Source of the DNA: JBLMZW01 sp050259035
Lineage (GTDB): Bacteria > Bacillota > Syntrophomonadia > Syntrophomonadales > DTU052
Reading direction: 5' to 3'
Assembly: GCA_050259035.1 (NCBI GenBank)
Contig: JBLMZW010000188.1
Location: 1-64,000 of the forward strand
DNA length: 64,000 bases
The notes beneath the pieces were generated by a model. The model worked only from the letters and a program-made list of their open reading frames with translations. It was not told where the DNA came from and made no database searches. Below are positions 6,993-15,536 of this stretch, piece after piece. How positions within the stretch are numbered: the stretch's first letter is position 1; each line of letters starts with the position of its first letter. Made by a program: the position numbers and the translations under genes.

Positions 6993-9119
6993 ATGTTTTT
7001 TGGCTTTGAAAGATTCGAAGTCTTTGAGGCACCAATGCGGAAAGTTGGAGCCAATGTACCATTCGAGTGGTTAATTTATATTTTTATGTTAATTCCGATT
7101 GCGATATTCCTTTTTGGAGCCTATTTAAAAATTCGGGTATGGGTTATCGGCAAAGGAATAAATCGTGTTGACCAAATAGGCGCACGGGTCTGGTCATGGT
7201 TTACCTTCTCGCTTGCCCAGGCTAAGGTTATAAAGAAACCCTTTGCAGGTTGGATGCACTTTTTCCTTTTCTGGGGTTTCTTCCTGTTATTTATGGCAGC
7301 TGGTCTAGACGCGGTGCATAACCTGATCCACTGGCCGAAGCTTGAAGGAGCCGCCTATATCGGAGTGTCATCGGTAGTTGACATTTTCGGATTCCTTGCT
7401 ACTGTCGGAATTGTAGTTCTTTTTATAATACGTTACTTCCAAAAACCAGATCGTTTGAATGACACTAAAAGCAGTGACGGATGGATTATTCTTTTAATAT
7501 TCGCCATCCTATTCACTGGCTTTATTATTGAGGGGCTGCGTATAGCATCTCAGATAAAACTGGCGCCTACTATGGATCTTATTGATTACGAGAAGGTAGC
7601 TTCTCCGATCGGTTGGATCGTAGCCAGTTTCTTCAGTGCCTGCACTCTGGACTCAATGGAAATGTGGCATCGTATACTCTGGTGGTTCCACATGGTAATC
7701 GCGTTCATGTTTATCGCGCTAGTTCCTTACACCAAACTGTGGCATATATTTACCAGCATGATAAATTACTTTGTTCGCGATCTCAATCCCAAAGGTGCGG
7801 CTATCAGAATGGTATATGGTATTGATGAAGCTGAAACCTTTGGCGTAGAGAACGTAGAAGATTTTACCTGGAAAGACCTGCTTGACCTAGATGCCTGCAT
7901 TCGTTGCGGTCGCTGCCAGGAGAATTGCCCGGCTTATCTGACCGGCAAACATTTGAACCCGAAGCTCACATTAATCCAGGCTCTGAAACAGCATCTTGAT
8001 GAGAAGGCTCCTTATATTCTAGAAGCCAGAGCATCTGGTGCGGCTGAAGCAGAAATGGCCATGACTCATGATGCTGAAGAAGAAGCCAAGCCGGTTATGG
8101 AACAAAGCATGATCTACGATGTAGTAACCACTGATGTAATCTGGGATTGCACTAATTGCCGCGCTTGCATGGAACATTGCCCGATGTTTATCGAGCATAT
8201 TCCGAAGATAAACGAAATGCGGCGAAATCTGGTTATGTGGCAAGGTGATATGCCATCTGAAGCGCAGATGACCTTTACCAACCTCGAGAGAAACTTCAAT
8301 CCCTGGGGTGTTGGCTGGGCAAATCGCGCTGAGTGGCTAAAAGAACGTAATGTTGCTGATAAGATTAAGATTGCTTCCGAAGATACGGACTTCGAATTCC
8401 TGCTGTTCGGTGGATGCGCAATATCCTTCGACGATCGGTATAAGAAAGTTGGAGAAGCGTTCGTTAATCTGTGCTACAATGCCGGAATCAAACTGGGATA
8501 CCTGGGAACGGAAGAAAAACACTGTGGTGACACTGCAAGAAGACTGGGGAACGAGTATCTCTTCCAGTCCTTGGCCGGCGAAAATATTGCAGCTTTCAAC
8601 CAGTACGGAGTTAAGAAGATAGTCACCACTTGTCCTCACTGTTTCAACTGCTTGAAGAACGAATACCCGCAGTTGGAAGACGGCACATTTGAGGTATATC
8701 ACTATACTGAACTCATTGCCAAGTGGATTGCCGAAGGCAGAATTAAACCGAAGAAGCCGCTCGGAACTAAAATAACTTATCATGATTCCTGTATGCTGGG
8801 CCGGCATAACGATGTCTACCAGCCACCGCGTGATATTATGGCGGCTGCAGGAACCAATCTAGTCGAGATGGAACGTAATCGGGAATTTGGATTCTGCTGT
8901 GGTGCCGGTGGTGGTAGGATGTGGCTCGAAGAACATGCTGCCGAAGGGTTTAAACGGATTAACGACACTAGAACCGAGCAAGCCCTGGCAACTAATCCAG
9001 AAATCATTATCACCAACTGCCCGTTCTGCATGACCATGTTGGATGACGGTGTAAAGGGTGCCGAGGCTGAAGTCAAAGTCTTTGACATCGTTGAACTTCT
9101 AAACCAATCTTTGAACTAA
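6993..9119 (+). CDS. Membrane-bound heme/FeS oxidoreductase, likely Etf:quinone oxidoreductase
   Basis: A 708-residue fusion. The N-terminal third has about five to six membrane helices (near 24-50, 84-108, 126-148, 162-182, 205-255) with histidines at WMHFF, WWFHMV and KLWHIF that could bind b hemes, like the NarI-type domain. It is followed by two [4Fe-4S] motifs, CIRCGRCQENCP (302-313) and CTNCRACMEHCP (386-397). The C-terminal half holds two CCG (DUF224) domains with TTCPHCFNCL, FGFCCGAGGG and TNCPFCM. Co-occurrence with etfBA fits the Etf:(mena)quinone oxidoreductase described in syntrophic fatty-acid and aromatic degraders. It would carry electrons from Etf into the membrane. The electron path is known for the family and inferred here. 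Confidence 0.9.
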   Translation: MFFGFERFEVFEAPMRKVGANVPFEWLIYIFMLIPIAIFLFGAYLKIRVWVIGKGINRVDQIGARVWSWFTFSLAQAKVIKKPFAGWMHFFLFWGFFLLFMAAGLDAVHNLIHWPKLEGAAYIGVSSVVDIFGFLATVGIVVLFIIRYFQKPDRLNDTKSSDGWIILLIFAILFTGFIIEGLRIASQIKLAPTMDLIDYEKVASPIGWIVASFFSACTLDSMEMWHRILWWFHMVIAFMFIALVPYTKLWHIFTSMINYFVRDLNPKGAAIRMVYGIDEAETFGVENVEDFTWKDLLDLDACIRCGRCQENCPAYLTGKHLNPKLTLIQALKQHLDEKAPYILEARASGAAEAEMAMTHDAEEEAKPVMEQSMIYDVVTTDVIWDCTNCRACMEHCPMFIEHIPKINEMRRNLVMWQGDMPSEAQMTFTNLERNFNPWGVGWANRAEWLKERNVADKIKIASEDTDFEFLLFGGCAISFDDRYKKVGEAFVNLCYNAGIKLGYLGTEEKHCGDTARRLGNEYLFQSLAGENIAAFNQYGVKKIVTTCPHCFNCLKNEYPQLEDGTFEVYHYTELIAKWIAEGRIKPKKPLGTKITYHDSCMLGRHNDVYQPPRDIMAAAGTNLVEMERNREFGFCCGAGGGRMWLEEHAAEGFKRINDTRTEQALATNPEIIITNCPFCMTMLDDGVKGAEAEVKVFDIVELLNQSLN

Positions 9120-9143
9120 TTATGCAATAAAAATTATTTCTGA

Positions 9144-9176
9144 AACAGGGACCTTGTAAAAGGTCCCTGTTTATTT
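9144..9176 (+). terminator. Intrinsic terminator after the etf operon
   Basis: A perfect 12-bp stem, AACAGGGACCTT (9144-9155) with AAGGTCCCTGTT (9160-9171), encloses a GTAA loop and is followed by a T-rich tail (TATTTAAAT). It lies 24 bp past the oxidoreductase stop and separates the etf operon from the thiolase gene. Confidence 0.9.
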
Positions 9177-9310
9177 AAATAAGTACAAAGAGAAAAAACC
9201 AGACTACATAGAATGATTGGATATCTAATTTACTTCGCTAAAAATCGATTAGCACAGATATGACGGATCAGCCTTAATGTTGCTGCTCTAATGACGTTTG
9301 ATAGCTAAGA

Positions 9311-9354
9311 AACACTCCCAGGGCTGATTGGAAAAATAATCTGGGAGAGGTGTT
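9311..9354 (+). promoter_or_regulatory. Hairpin covering the thiolase ribosome-binding site
   Basis: AACACTCCCAG (9311-9321) can pair with CTGGGAG plus GTGTT (9341-9354), leaving an AG bulge. The right arm holds the Shine-Dalgarno GGGAGAGG of the thiolase gene at 9362. When folded, this would hide the ribosome-binding site, so it may control translation. No known ligand-binding core is seen. Confidence 0.45.
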
Positions 9355-9361
9355 ATTAAGA

Positions 9362-10543
9362 ATGAGAGAAGTCGTTATTGTTAGTGCCTGCCGTACAGCT
9401 GTAGGTACATTTAATGGAACCTTTAAGGATACCCCGGCAGTAGAACTCGGTAAAGTTGTAATGGAAGAAGCTTTGAAACGCGCAGGGCTTAAAGGCGAAC
9501 AACTGGACGAAGTAATATTTGGTTGTGTTATCCAGGCCGCGCAGGGGCAGAACGTAGCCCGGCAGGCTATGATCAAAGCTAATATTCCCCAGGAAGTAAC
9601 TGCATTCACCATTAATAAGGTATGCGGTTCAGGGTTAAGGTCTGTAAGCCTGGCTGCCCAGATCATAAAAGCCGGGGATGCTGAGGCCATTCTGGCAGGT
9701 GGTATGGAAAACATGAGTTATGCACCGTTCGCTCTGGAGAAAGCTCGTTATGGGTATCGGATGGGTAATGGAACTCTCATAGACTGTATGATTAAAGATG
9801 GCTTATGGGAAGCCTTCAATAATTATCATATGGGTATTACCGCCGAGAACGTTAACGAACAATGGGGCATTACACGGGAAGAACAGGATGCATTTGGCTT
9901 CCAGAGCCAGGAACGCGCGGCAGCAGCAATAGCATCCGGTCGTTTCAAAGATGAAATTGTTCCGGTAGTTCTAAAGGGTAAAAAGGGCGATATGGTATTT
10001 GATACCGATGAGCATCCGCGTCAAACTACATTGGAGAAAATGGCTGATCTGAAGCCAGCGTTCAAAAAAGATGGTAGTGTAACTGCAGCTAACGCTTCTG
10101 GTATCAACGATGGTGCAGCTGCAGTTATCGTAATGTCCAAAGAGAAGGCTGACGAACTGGGACTCAAACCTTTGGCCAAGATCGTTAGCTACGCTTCCGG
10201 AGGGGTAGATCCCAAGATTATGGGCGTTGGTCCGGTACCGGCATCCAAGAAAGCTTTAGCTAAAGCGGGGTTAACCGTAGATGATATTGATTTGATTGAA
10301 GCCAATGAAGCATTTGCGGCTCAGTCTATCGCGGTAGCTCGCGAAATGGGCTGGGCGGATAAGATGGAGAAAGTGAATGTTAACGGCGGAGCAATAGCAA
10401 TTGGTCATCCGGTTGGAGCATCAGGAACTCGCATTTTGGTAACCTTATTATACGAAATGCAGAAACGGGATGCCAAGAGAGGTCTTGCTACTCTATGCAT
10501 TGGTGGCGGAATGGGAACAGCAATAATAGTGGAGCGGCAATAA
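9362..10543 (+). CDS. Thiolase (acetyl-CoA acetyltransferase type)
   Basis: Cleaves acetoacetyl-CoA (or a longer 3-ketoacyl-CoA) with CoA to acetyl-CoA, or runs the reverse condensation. The 393 residues match the family. The catalytic residues are Cys88 in [11 protein letters not shown], His349 in [14 protein letters not shown] and Cys379 in LCIGGGMG. I prefer ATG 9362 over the in-frame GTG 9350 because the protein then begins [12 protein letters not shown] as in relatives and follows GGGAGAGG. It stands alone between two terminators, next to the etf operon. In a butyrate oxidiser it would perform the last step of beta-oxidation. Chain-length preference cannot be read from sequence. Confidence 0.95.
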   Translation: MREVVIVSACRTAVGTFNGTFKDTPAVELGKVVMEEALKRAGLKGEQLDEVIFGCVIQAAQGQNVARQAMIKANIPQEVTAFTINKVCGSGLRSVSLAAQIIKAGDAEAILAGGMENMSYAPFALEKARYGYRMGNGTLIDCMIKDGLWEAFNNYHMGITAENVNEQWGITREEQDAFGFQSQERAAAAIASGRFKDEIVPVVLKGKKGDMVFDTDEHPRQTTLEKMADLKPAFKKDGSVTAANASGINDGAAAVIVMSKEKADELGLKPLAKIVSYASGGVDPKIMGVGPVPASKKALAKAGLTVDDIDLIEANEAFAAQSIAVAREMGWADKMEKVNVNGGAIAIGHPVGASGTRILVTLLYEMQKRDAKRGLATLCIGGGMGTAIIVERQ

Positions 10544-10555
10544 ATATTGGGCAAG

Positions 10556-10586
10556 AATGGGGACTCATTTGAGTCCCCATTTTCTT
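10556..10586 (+). terminator. Intrinsic terminator after the thiolase gene
   Basis: GGGGACTC (10559-10566), an ATTT loop and GAGTCCCC (10571-10578), extended by AAT/ATT pairs, are followed by TTTCTTAAT. Confidence 0.88.
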
Positions 10587-10704
10587 AATATCCAAATTGC
10601 ATTGCAATAAGGAATCAAGGTTATTATAATCTAAAAGGTTGGTCGTATAAGTTAGCTATAAAAATGAACGTACAGGGCTTTTCTTGTGATTGGAGGCATG
10701 ATCG

Positions 10705-11181
10705 TTGAAAATTGCGGTTTATCCTGGAAGCTTTGATCCTGTGACTAACGGGCATATCGACATTCTGGAAAGAGCAAGTTTATTATTTGATAGGATTGTA
10801 GTAGCGGTAGTGCATCACGTATATAAGAATCCTCTCTTTACTCTGAATGAGAGGGTTGCAATGCTTAAAGAGCTTACCGGTCATGTTCCTAATATAGAGG
10901 TTGAATCATTTAACGGCCTTCTTATGAATTATGTCAAGGAAAAACAAGCCTGTGCTATCATAAGGGGCTTAAGAACGGTTTCTGATTTTGAATATGAGAT
11001 GCAAATGGCTATGATGAATCGCCATATCTGCCCCGAAGTGGAAACGGTTTTTATGATGGCCAACAGTAAATATATTTTTGTAAGTTCGAGTAATATAAAA
11101 GAAGCCGTCCTGGTGGACGGCTCCGTTAGTGGCTTGGTCCCTCCATTGGTGGAGGAAAAACTCAAGACCAGATCTAAATAA
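10705..11181 (+). CDS. coaD: Phosphopantetheine adenylyltransferase
   Basis: The penultimate enzyme of coenzyme A synthesis, transferring AMP from ATP to 4'-phosphopantetheine. It has 158 residues, normal for bacterial CoaD. Seen: the nucleotidyltransferase motif YPGSFDPVTNGHIDI with the TNGH box at 14-17, IRGLRTVSDFEYE, and the late VSSSNIKE motif equivalent to ISST/SK. The start is TTG 10705 behind TGGAGG; the nearby ATG at 10698 is out of frame. Here it is separated from rsmD, its usual neighbour in many Firmicutes. Confidence 0.96.
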   Translation: MKIAVYPGSFDPVTNGHIDILERASLLFDRIVVAVVHHVYKNPLFTLNERVAMLKELTGHVPNIEVESFNGLLMNYVKEKQACAIIRGLRTVSDFEYEMQMAMMNRHICPEVETVFMMANSKYIFVSSSNIKEAVLVDGSVSGLVPPLVEEKLKTRSK

Positions 11182-11214
11182 AATATTTAATTATGTGATT
11201 GTTGCCCGGTGAAC

Positions 11215-11886
11215 TTATTGCGTTAGGATATATGCTTTTACATTATGAATACCGTAATCCAAAGCCGATTGATGGTCCCCAAAACAAAGGTCTAGGCGAT
11301 TGCCTTTTATTGCTCCACCAGTATCGGCCGCGATACCTTCTCCGTAGCCTTCTACATACATATGAGTCCCGAGAGGAATCACTGACGGATCGACGGCGAT
11401 AATGCCATATTCCAGAGGAAGACCTAGCGCGGAAGGCTGGCCACCGTAAGGATAATTGCATTTATCACAGGGGCAATAGGCGGTTGCTACCATGTCCAAG
11501 ACTTTAGAATAGCGCTGTACATCCCCTCCCCGAGAGGAAGACGATGAAGTGTTAGCTAATGAGGCCATAGCCCTACGAGTTTGAGGCCCGACTATTCCGT
11601 CAACTTTACAACTGTTTTCTTTTTGAAATTTGATCACCGCGGCGTAAGTCTTTTGACCAAAGATACCGTCAACTCTCCCGCAGTTGTAACCCAGATTGTT
11701 GAGGGATTGTTGAACCTGAGCGACGTCATCGCCCCGGCATCCCCAGTTCAGATTGCGTGATTGTTCCGCTGCCTGAGCTATGCTGGCCATACCGAAAAAC
11801 AGTATTACGACCGCCGCTATCAGGCATGGGAACAACCATTTAGTTGTCTTGCCGTTGATCATCCTTTTGCAACCATCTCCTTTCAT
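11215..11886 (-). CDS. Secreted peptidoglycan-binding protein with a 3D domain
   Basis: A 223-residue exported protein. It has a signal peptide (hydrophobic stretch about 17-38 ending AQAAE), a PG_binding_1 repeat (about 47-110, [20 protein letters not shown]), a Ser-rich linker, and a C-terminal 3D domain with the three aspartates in [20 protein letters not shown] and RLDLCFGD. 3D domains are found in lytic transglycosylase-like cell-wall enzymes, including spore-germination and Rpf-like proteins. A role in wall or cortex turnover is therefore likely. The start is uncertain: ATG 11886 has only a weak GGGGT behind it, while the in-frame ATG at 11862 has AAAGGAG upstream at a longer spacing. 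Confidence 0.88.
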   Translation of the reverse strand: MKGDGCKRMINGKTTKWLFPCLIAAVVILFFGMASIAQAAEQSRNLNWGCRGDDVAQVQQSLNNLGYNCGRVDGIFGQKTYAAVIKFQKENSCKVDGIVGPQTRRAMASLANTSSSSSRGGDVQRYSKVLDMVATAYCPCDKCNYPYGGQPSALGLPLEYGIIAVDPSVIPLGTHMYVEGYGEGIAADTGGAIKGNRLDLCFGDHQSALDYGIHNVKAYILTQ

Positions 11887-12227
11887 TTTTACCCCGCATC
11901 CGGGGTTAACTTACTCGGTAGCAACTTACCAATTTAAATTGTAGAATAATATAGGACGAGCCTCAAACCGGCAATTATGGAATTATACGATGTTATACAG
12001 GTCGTGTTGCTGTACGAGGAGGTAGACTGTAATCAGAATAGTTCTCCTTGGAAATCATACCTGGTTTGGCAAGATGGTATAATATTGAAGGACTTATTCG
12101 ACTTATTGTTTTGAATGCGGGAATTGGGGAAATCATTTAGAGTGATTGAATAATTTTGGATATGTCATGTTTAATGATTTAAGCCCGTTTATATGTGTGT
12201 TTAGAGTACACAACTGGAGGGTTAAAA
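11887..12227. other. Divergent spacer between the 3D-protein gene and hslO
   Basis: This 341-bp spacer separates two divergent genes and shows no coding frame I believe. It holds a short GC-rich hairpin (CCCCG-CATC-CGGGG) just ahead of the minus-strand start near 11890-11905. Toward hslO there is an extended -10 box (TGGTATAAT) ending at 12083. The remaining sequence is AT-rich with no repeat or RNA fold that I recognise. Confidence 0.5.
12075..12083 (+). promoter_or_regulatory. Likely promoter of hslO (extended -10)
   Basis: TGGTATAAT gives a TGn-extended -10 box, TATAAT at 12078-12083. No good -35 is seen at normal spacing, which extended -10 promoters can tolerate. It would give a leader of about 138 bases. 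Confidence 0.4.
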
Positions 12228-13118
12228 TTGAACCAAAAGGATAGTATCATACGAATAATCGATAAGGGTGGTAATATTAGAGTTGTTATTGCCAGAACAA
12301 CTCACCTGGTAGACGAAGCACGAATTAAACATAGGAGCAGTCCGACTGCTACCGCTGCTTTAGGTCGGGTTCTAACTGGCACTATTATGATGGCATTAGA
12401 TTTAAAAGGCAATGAATCGGTAACGGTCCGCATTGACGGAGGTGGTCCATTAGGACCGATAATTGCGGTAGGAGAAAGTGATGGCAGTGTACGGGGTTAC
12501 TTAAGCGAACCCGAAATTGAGGTTCCAGAGAAAAGTCCTGGCAAGCTAAATGTTGGTTTAGCGGTTGGTCATGATGGCCTCATGGAAGTGGTAAGGGATA
12601 TGGGAATGAAATCTACTTTTACTGGCAGGGTAGCTCTAGTCTCAGGAGAAATTGCCGAGGATTTTGCATATTATTTTACCAGTTCCGAACAGATACCGTC
12701 GTTGGTTGCATTGGGTGTTGTAATTGAAAAGGATTATTCAGTGGGGGGGGCAGGGGGAGTATTTATACAGGCGCTTCCAGGAGCAGACGAATCGGTCCTG
12801 AAAAAGTTGGAAACTGAAATGCATGGTATCGGGGCAGTTAGTTCTCTGGTTAAAACATACAGTCTTGAAGAAATAGCTGGAAAGCTATTTGGGGAAAGCC
12901 CATATAATATAATTGAAAAACGGCCAGTAATTTTTAAGTGCCGTTGTAGCTATGACAAAGTGGCCTCGATAATCGGTGCTATGAATGATAACGATATTAC
13001 TGAAACCTTCGAACAAGAAGGTAAAATAGAAATAAGCTGCAATTTTTGTAACAAGATTTATACTTTTAACCGGACTGATGTAGAAAAGATCAAAAAAATA
13101 AGCCTTAGAGAAGTCTAA
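12228..13118 (+). CDS. hslO: Redox-regulated chaperone Hsp33
   Basis: A cytoplasmic holdase chaperone activated by oxidation. It has 296 residues, normal length. The N-terminal core carries HRSSPTATAALGRVL near residue 35. The C-terminal zinc switch has four cysteines in CRCSYDK and CNFCNKIYTF (about 244-280), the redox-sensitive CxC and CxxC pair. The start is TTG 12228, behind TGGAGGGT. An in-frame ATG-like start upstream at 12195 lacks a ribosome-binding site. Its last bases overlap the terminator of the opposing rpmB gene. Confidence 0.95.
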   Translation: MNQKDSIIRIIDKGGNIRVVIARTTHLVDEARIKHRSSPTATAALGRVLTGTIMMALDLKGNESVTVRIDGGGPLGPIIAVGESDGSVRGYLSEPEIEVPEKSPGKLNVGLAVGHDGLMEVVRDMGMKSTFTGRVALVSGEIAEDFAYYFTSSEQIPSLVALGVVIEKDYSVGGAGGVFIQALPGADESVLKKLETEMHGIGAVSSLVKTYSLEEIAGKLFGESPYNIIEKRPVIFKCRCSYDKVASIIGAMNDNDITETFEQEGKIEISCNFCNKIYTFNRTDVEKIKKISLREV

Positions 13119-13121
13119 GGC
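13090..13121 (-). terminator. rpmB terminator inside the hslO 3' end
   Basis: GCCTTAGA (13102-13109) and TCTAAGGC (13114-13121) form an 8-bp stem with a 4-base loop. Read on the minus strand it is followed by TTATTTTTTTGATC, a strong U tract, so it mainly ends the rpmB transcript. On the plus strand the tail is weaker (CGCATTTTAT). Confidence 0.75.
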
Positions 13122-13127
13122 CGCATT

Positions 13128-13316
13128 TTATATAACTCTTTGTACCTTGCCGGAACGGAGGCATCGGGTACATACATTCAATCTTGTGGGTTTTCCATCA
13201 ACCAGGGCTTTAACGCTCTGGGTATTGGGCTTCCACTGGCGGTTGGTTCTAATATGTGAGTGACTGTATTTCTTCCCGAATACGATTCCTTTTCCACAAA
13301 CATCGCACTTGGCCAA
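13128..13316 (-). CDS. rpmB: Large ribosomal subunit protein bL28
   Basis: A 62-residue ribosomal protein. It has the two cysteine pairs of the zinc-binding type, CDVCGKG at the N-terminus and CTRCLRSG near the C-terminus, plus HSHIRTNRQWKPN. The start is TTG 13316, giving the usual MAKCDVCGKG opening, with AAGGGAGG upstream. The longer in-frame extension to 13349 is not needed. The gene points away from yloU-fakA, the same arrangement as in Bacillus. Confidence 0.96.
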   Translation of the reverse strand: MAKCDVCGKGIVFGKKYSHSHIRTNRQWKPNTQSVKALVDGKPTRLNVCTRCLRSGKVQRVI

Positions 13317-13442
13317 GGTTTTTCCTCCCTTCTTGAAATCGACGCACATAAATCATTTTAGCAAAGCCTGAGGTCAAGGGCAATAATAGAAGGAATAAAA
13401 ATTTGACACGTGGAATTATAATAAACGAATGGAGGGGATATA

Positions 13443-13802
13443 ATGTTCGAACTGTTGACCAATGATTTAGGGAAAATATCCGTTTCCCGAGAAACCATAG
13501 AAACAATCGCTGGTCTGGCAACGATTGAATGTTATGGCCTGGTAGGAATGGTACCGCGAAAAGTAAGTGATGGTTTAAGTAGTATACTCGGCATAGATTC
13601 GGTCCGAAAAGGTGTCGAAGCAAGAGATACCCAAGATGGATTAGTTGTTGACGTCTATATAATAGTGAGCTACGGAACCAAGATTTCTGAGGTAGCTGGA
13701 AACGTTATTCAAAAGGTGAGATATGTTCTGGAGCAAGTGACCGGTATCCATGTTGCCCGCGTCAATGTAAACGTCCAGGGCGTTAGGGTAGCCAAAGAAT
13801 AG
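13443..13802 (+). CDS. Asp23/Gls24 family protein (YloU-like)
   Basis: A 119-residue member of the Asp23 (DUF322) family with the typical VSRETIETIAGLATIECYG N-terminus and a C-terminal VTGIHVARVNVNVQGV. Relatives are linked to envelope stress or alkaline shock; the exact activity is unknown. It is followed after 16 bp by fakA, a pairing conserved in Firmicutes, and divergent from rpmB. Shine-Dalgarno TGGAGGGG precedes ATG 13443. Confidence 0.92.
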   Translation: MFELLTNDLGKISVSRETIETIAGLATIECYGLVGMVPRKVSDGLSSILGIDSVRKGVEARDTQDGLVVDVYIIVSYGTKISEVAGNVIQKVRYVLEQVTGIHVARVNVNVQGVRVAKE

Positions 13803-13818
13803 TTAGAGGAGGACGTAC

Positions 13819-15414
13819 TTGGTGGGGGTAGAACGCATTGATGGACAAGACATTATTAAGATGCTGAAGGTAGGATGCGCCATCCTGGAAAAGAATAAAG
13901 CAAGAGTTGATAGCCTTAATGTTTTTCCGGTACCGGACGGTGATACTGGAACTAATATGTATCTTACGCTGGTTTCGGCCATAAGAGAAGCGGAGAAGCA
14001 GAATGATTCAGATGCAGGCAAAGTAGGAAAAGCCATTGCCACAGGATCCCTTATGGGAGCCCGGGGTAATTCAGGCGTGATTTTATCTCAGGTCTTTCGA
14101 GGGTTTGCTCGGGAATTGGAGGGCAAGCCAATAGTAGATGCCCCTATATTGGCGGCGGCATTACATTCCGGGTCTGAGACGGCATACAAAGCCGTTATTA
14201 AACCTGTTGAAGGTACTATTCTTACTATAGTAAGAGAAGTTGCACGTTCTGCAGCCACAGTGGCACACAAGGAAGAGGATATAATTACAGTCATGCAGGA
14301 GGCATTAACAGCCGGCTCTCGTATGCTGGAAAAAACTCCGACTATGCTGCCAATACTTAAGGAGGCTGGGGTTGTAGATGCTGGAGGACAGGGATTTTTA
14401 TTCATATTACAAGGTATGATTGAGGCATTAACTGGGACGAGCTTTTATCCTTCAACAAGTCCAGCCCAAAGAATACAGGAAGCCGTTATATCGAGCGGTA
14501 CCATTGAATGTGCTTATTGTACTGAGGTATTGGTCAAAGGCATAGGACTAAAAATCGAACAAATGAGAAAAACCCTGGAAGTATTGGGGGATAGCCTTTT
14601 AGTTGTTGGGGAAGAGGATTTAGTTAAAGTTCATGTACACAGCAAAAACCCGGGTAAGGTTTTAGAGACTTGTTTAAACTGGGGAAGTTTACATGATATA
14701 AAAATTGACAACCTGGAAGAACAGATGGAAAACCGCCAGGAGCAAGAAATTAGGTCCTGGAAAAAGACCGGGGTTGTAGCCGTAGGTATGGGGGACGGCT
14801 GGAAAGAAATACTCGAAAGTTTAGGCGTAGATCAAATAGTTGAAGGTGGCCAAACAATGAACCCCAGTACCGAAGATATCCTTAAGGCAGTAGAAGAAGT
14901 TAAAGCCCAAAGTGTAGTAGTCTTTCCAAATAATAAGAATGTAATATTGGCTGCCAACCAGGCTTCTGAATTATCTGATCGGATCATCCGAGTGGTTCCA
15001 ACTACGAGCGTTGTTCAAACGATTTCTGCTATGATGGTCTACGATAGCGAAACCGACATTAATAAAATAGCGGAAGTAATGACTGAAGAAATAGGAAAAG
15101 TCCGAATAGGAGAAGTAACGAGCGCAGTGCGTGATTCCGGGGTTAATGGTCTCAAAATCAAAGTAGGTGACTATATAGGTCTGATTGATGATAAGGTCGA
15201 GGTTAAAGGTAATAATTTAGATGAGGTTGTGTTTGAGACAATTGAATTTATCAACAATGGGGGCGAGTTGATTTGTCTCTATTATGGGCATGATGTAGAT
15301 TCAGCTCAAGCTGAACAGTTGAAGGAACGGATAGAAAAGAAATATCTAATGCAAGATGTAGAACTGCATTATGGCGGTCAGCCATTTTATCATTACCTGA
15401 TAAGTATAGAATAG
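13819..15414 (+). CDS. fakA: DAK2-domain fatty acid kinase subunit (FakA/YloV)
   Basis: A 531-residue protein with an N-terminal DAK2 (Dha kinase-like) ATP domain containing NVFPVPDGDTGTNMYLTL near residue 34-51 and MGARGNSGVILSQ near 78-90, followed by a FakA-type C-terminal region. FakA phosphorylates fatty acids bound to a FakB (DegV-family) protein, feeding exogenous or turned-over fatty acids into phospholipids. No fakB is in the window. The start is TTG 13819, behind GAGGAGGA; the adjacent GTG 13822 is also possible. Confidence 0.92.
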   Translation: MVGVERIDGQDIIKMLKVGCAILEKNKARVDSLNVFPVPDGDTGTNMYLTLVSAIREAEKQNDSDAGKVGKAIATGSLMGARGNSGVILSQVFRGFARELEGKPIVDAPILAAALHSGSETAYKAVIKPVEGTILTIVREVARSAATVAHKEEDIITVMQEALTAGSRMLEKTPTMLPILKEAGVVDAGGQGFLFILQGMIEALTGTSFYPSTSPAQRIQEAVISSGTIECAYCTEVLVKGIGLKIEQMRKTLEVLGDSLLVVGEEDLVKVHVHSKNPGKVLETCLNWGSLHDIKIDNLEEQMENRQEQEIRSWKKTGVVAVGMGDGWKEILESLGVDQIVEGGQTMNPSTEDILKAVEEVKAQSVVVFPNNKNVILAANQASELSDRIIRVVPTTSVVQTISAMMVYDSETDINKIAEVMTEEIGKVRIGEVTSAVRDSGVNGLKIKVGDYIGLIDDKVEVKGNNLDEVVFETIEFINNGGELICLYYGHDVDSAQAEQLKERIEKKYLMQDVELHYGGQPFYHYLISIE

Positions 15415-15435
15415 GGCGCCGAAAGGCGCCTTTTA
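15415..15435 (+). terminator. Intrinsic terminator after fakA
   Basis: A perfect GGCGCC stem (15415-15420 with 15425-15430) with a GAAA tetraloop is followed by TTTTAG. It sits immediately after the fakA stop codon. Confidence 0.85.
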
Positions 15436-15467
15436 GTATATTAAAGGGGTTTTATTATAAAAAAGTA

Positions 15468-15496
15468 TTGACTTGTGTGCATCGGTATTCATAAAA
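15468..15496 (+). promoter_or_regulatory. Possible SigA-type promoter of recG
   Basis: TTGACT (15468-15473), 17 bases, then ATAAAA (15491-15496). The -35 is good and the -10 is poor, so this is a weak call. Confidence 0.3.
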
Positions 15497-15536
15497 AAAT
15501 TGCAGTTTCTAAAACTAACCTTGGGGAGATGGCTAA

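Noticed and set aside
8337..8807. Long minus-strand frame of 156 codons inside the FeS oxidoreductase gene.
   Set aside because: It is antisense to a highly conserved cysteine-rich domain and has no ribosome-binding site; a shadow of codon bias.
13400..13430. TTGACA and TATAAT near each other ahead of yloU.
   Set aside because: Only 8 bases separate the boxes, so they cannot act together as a SigA promoter.
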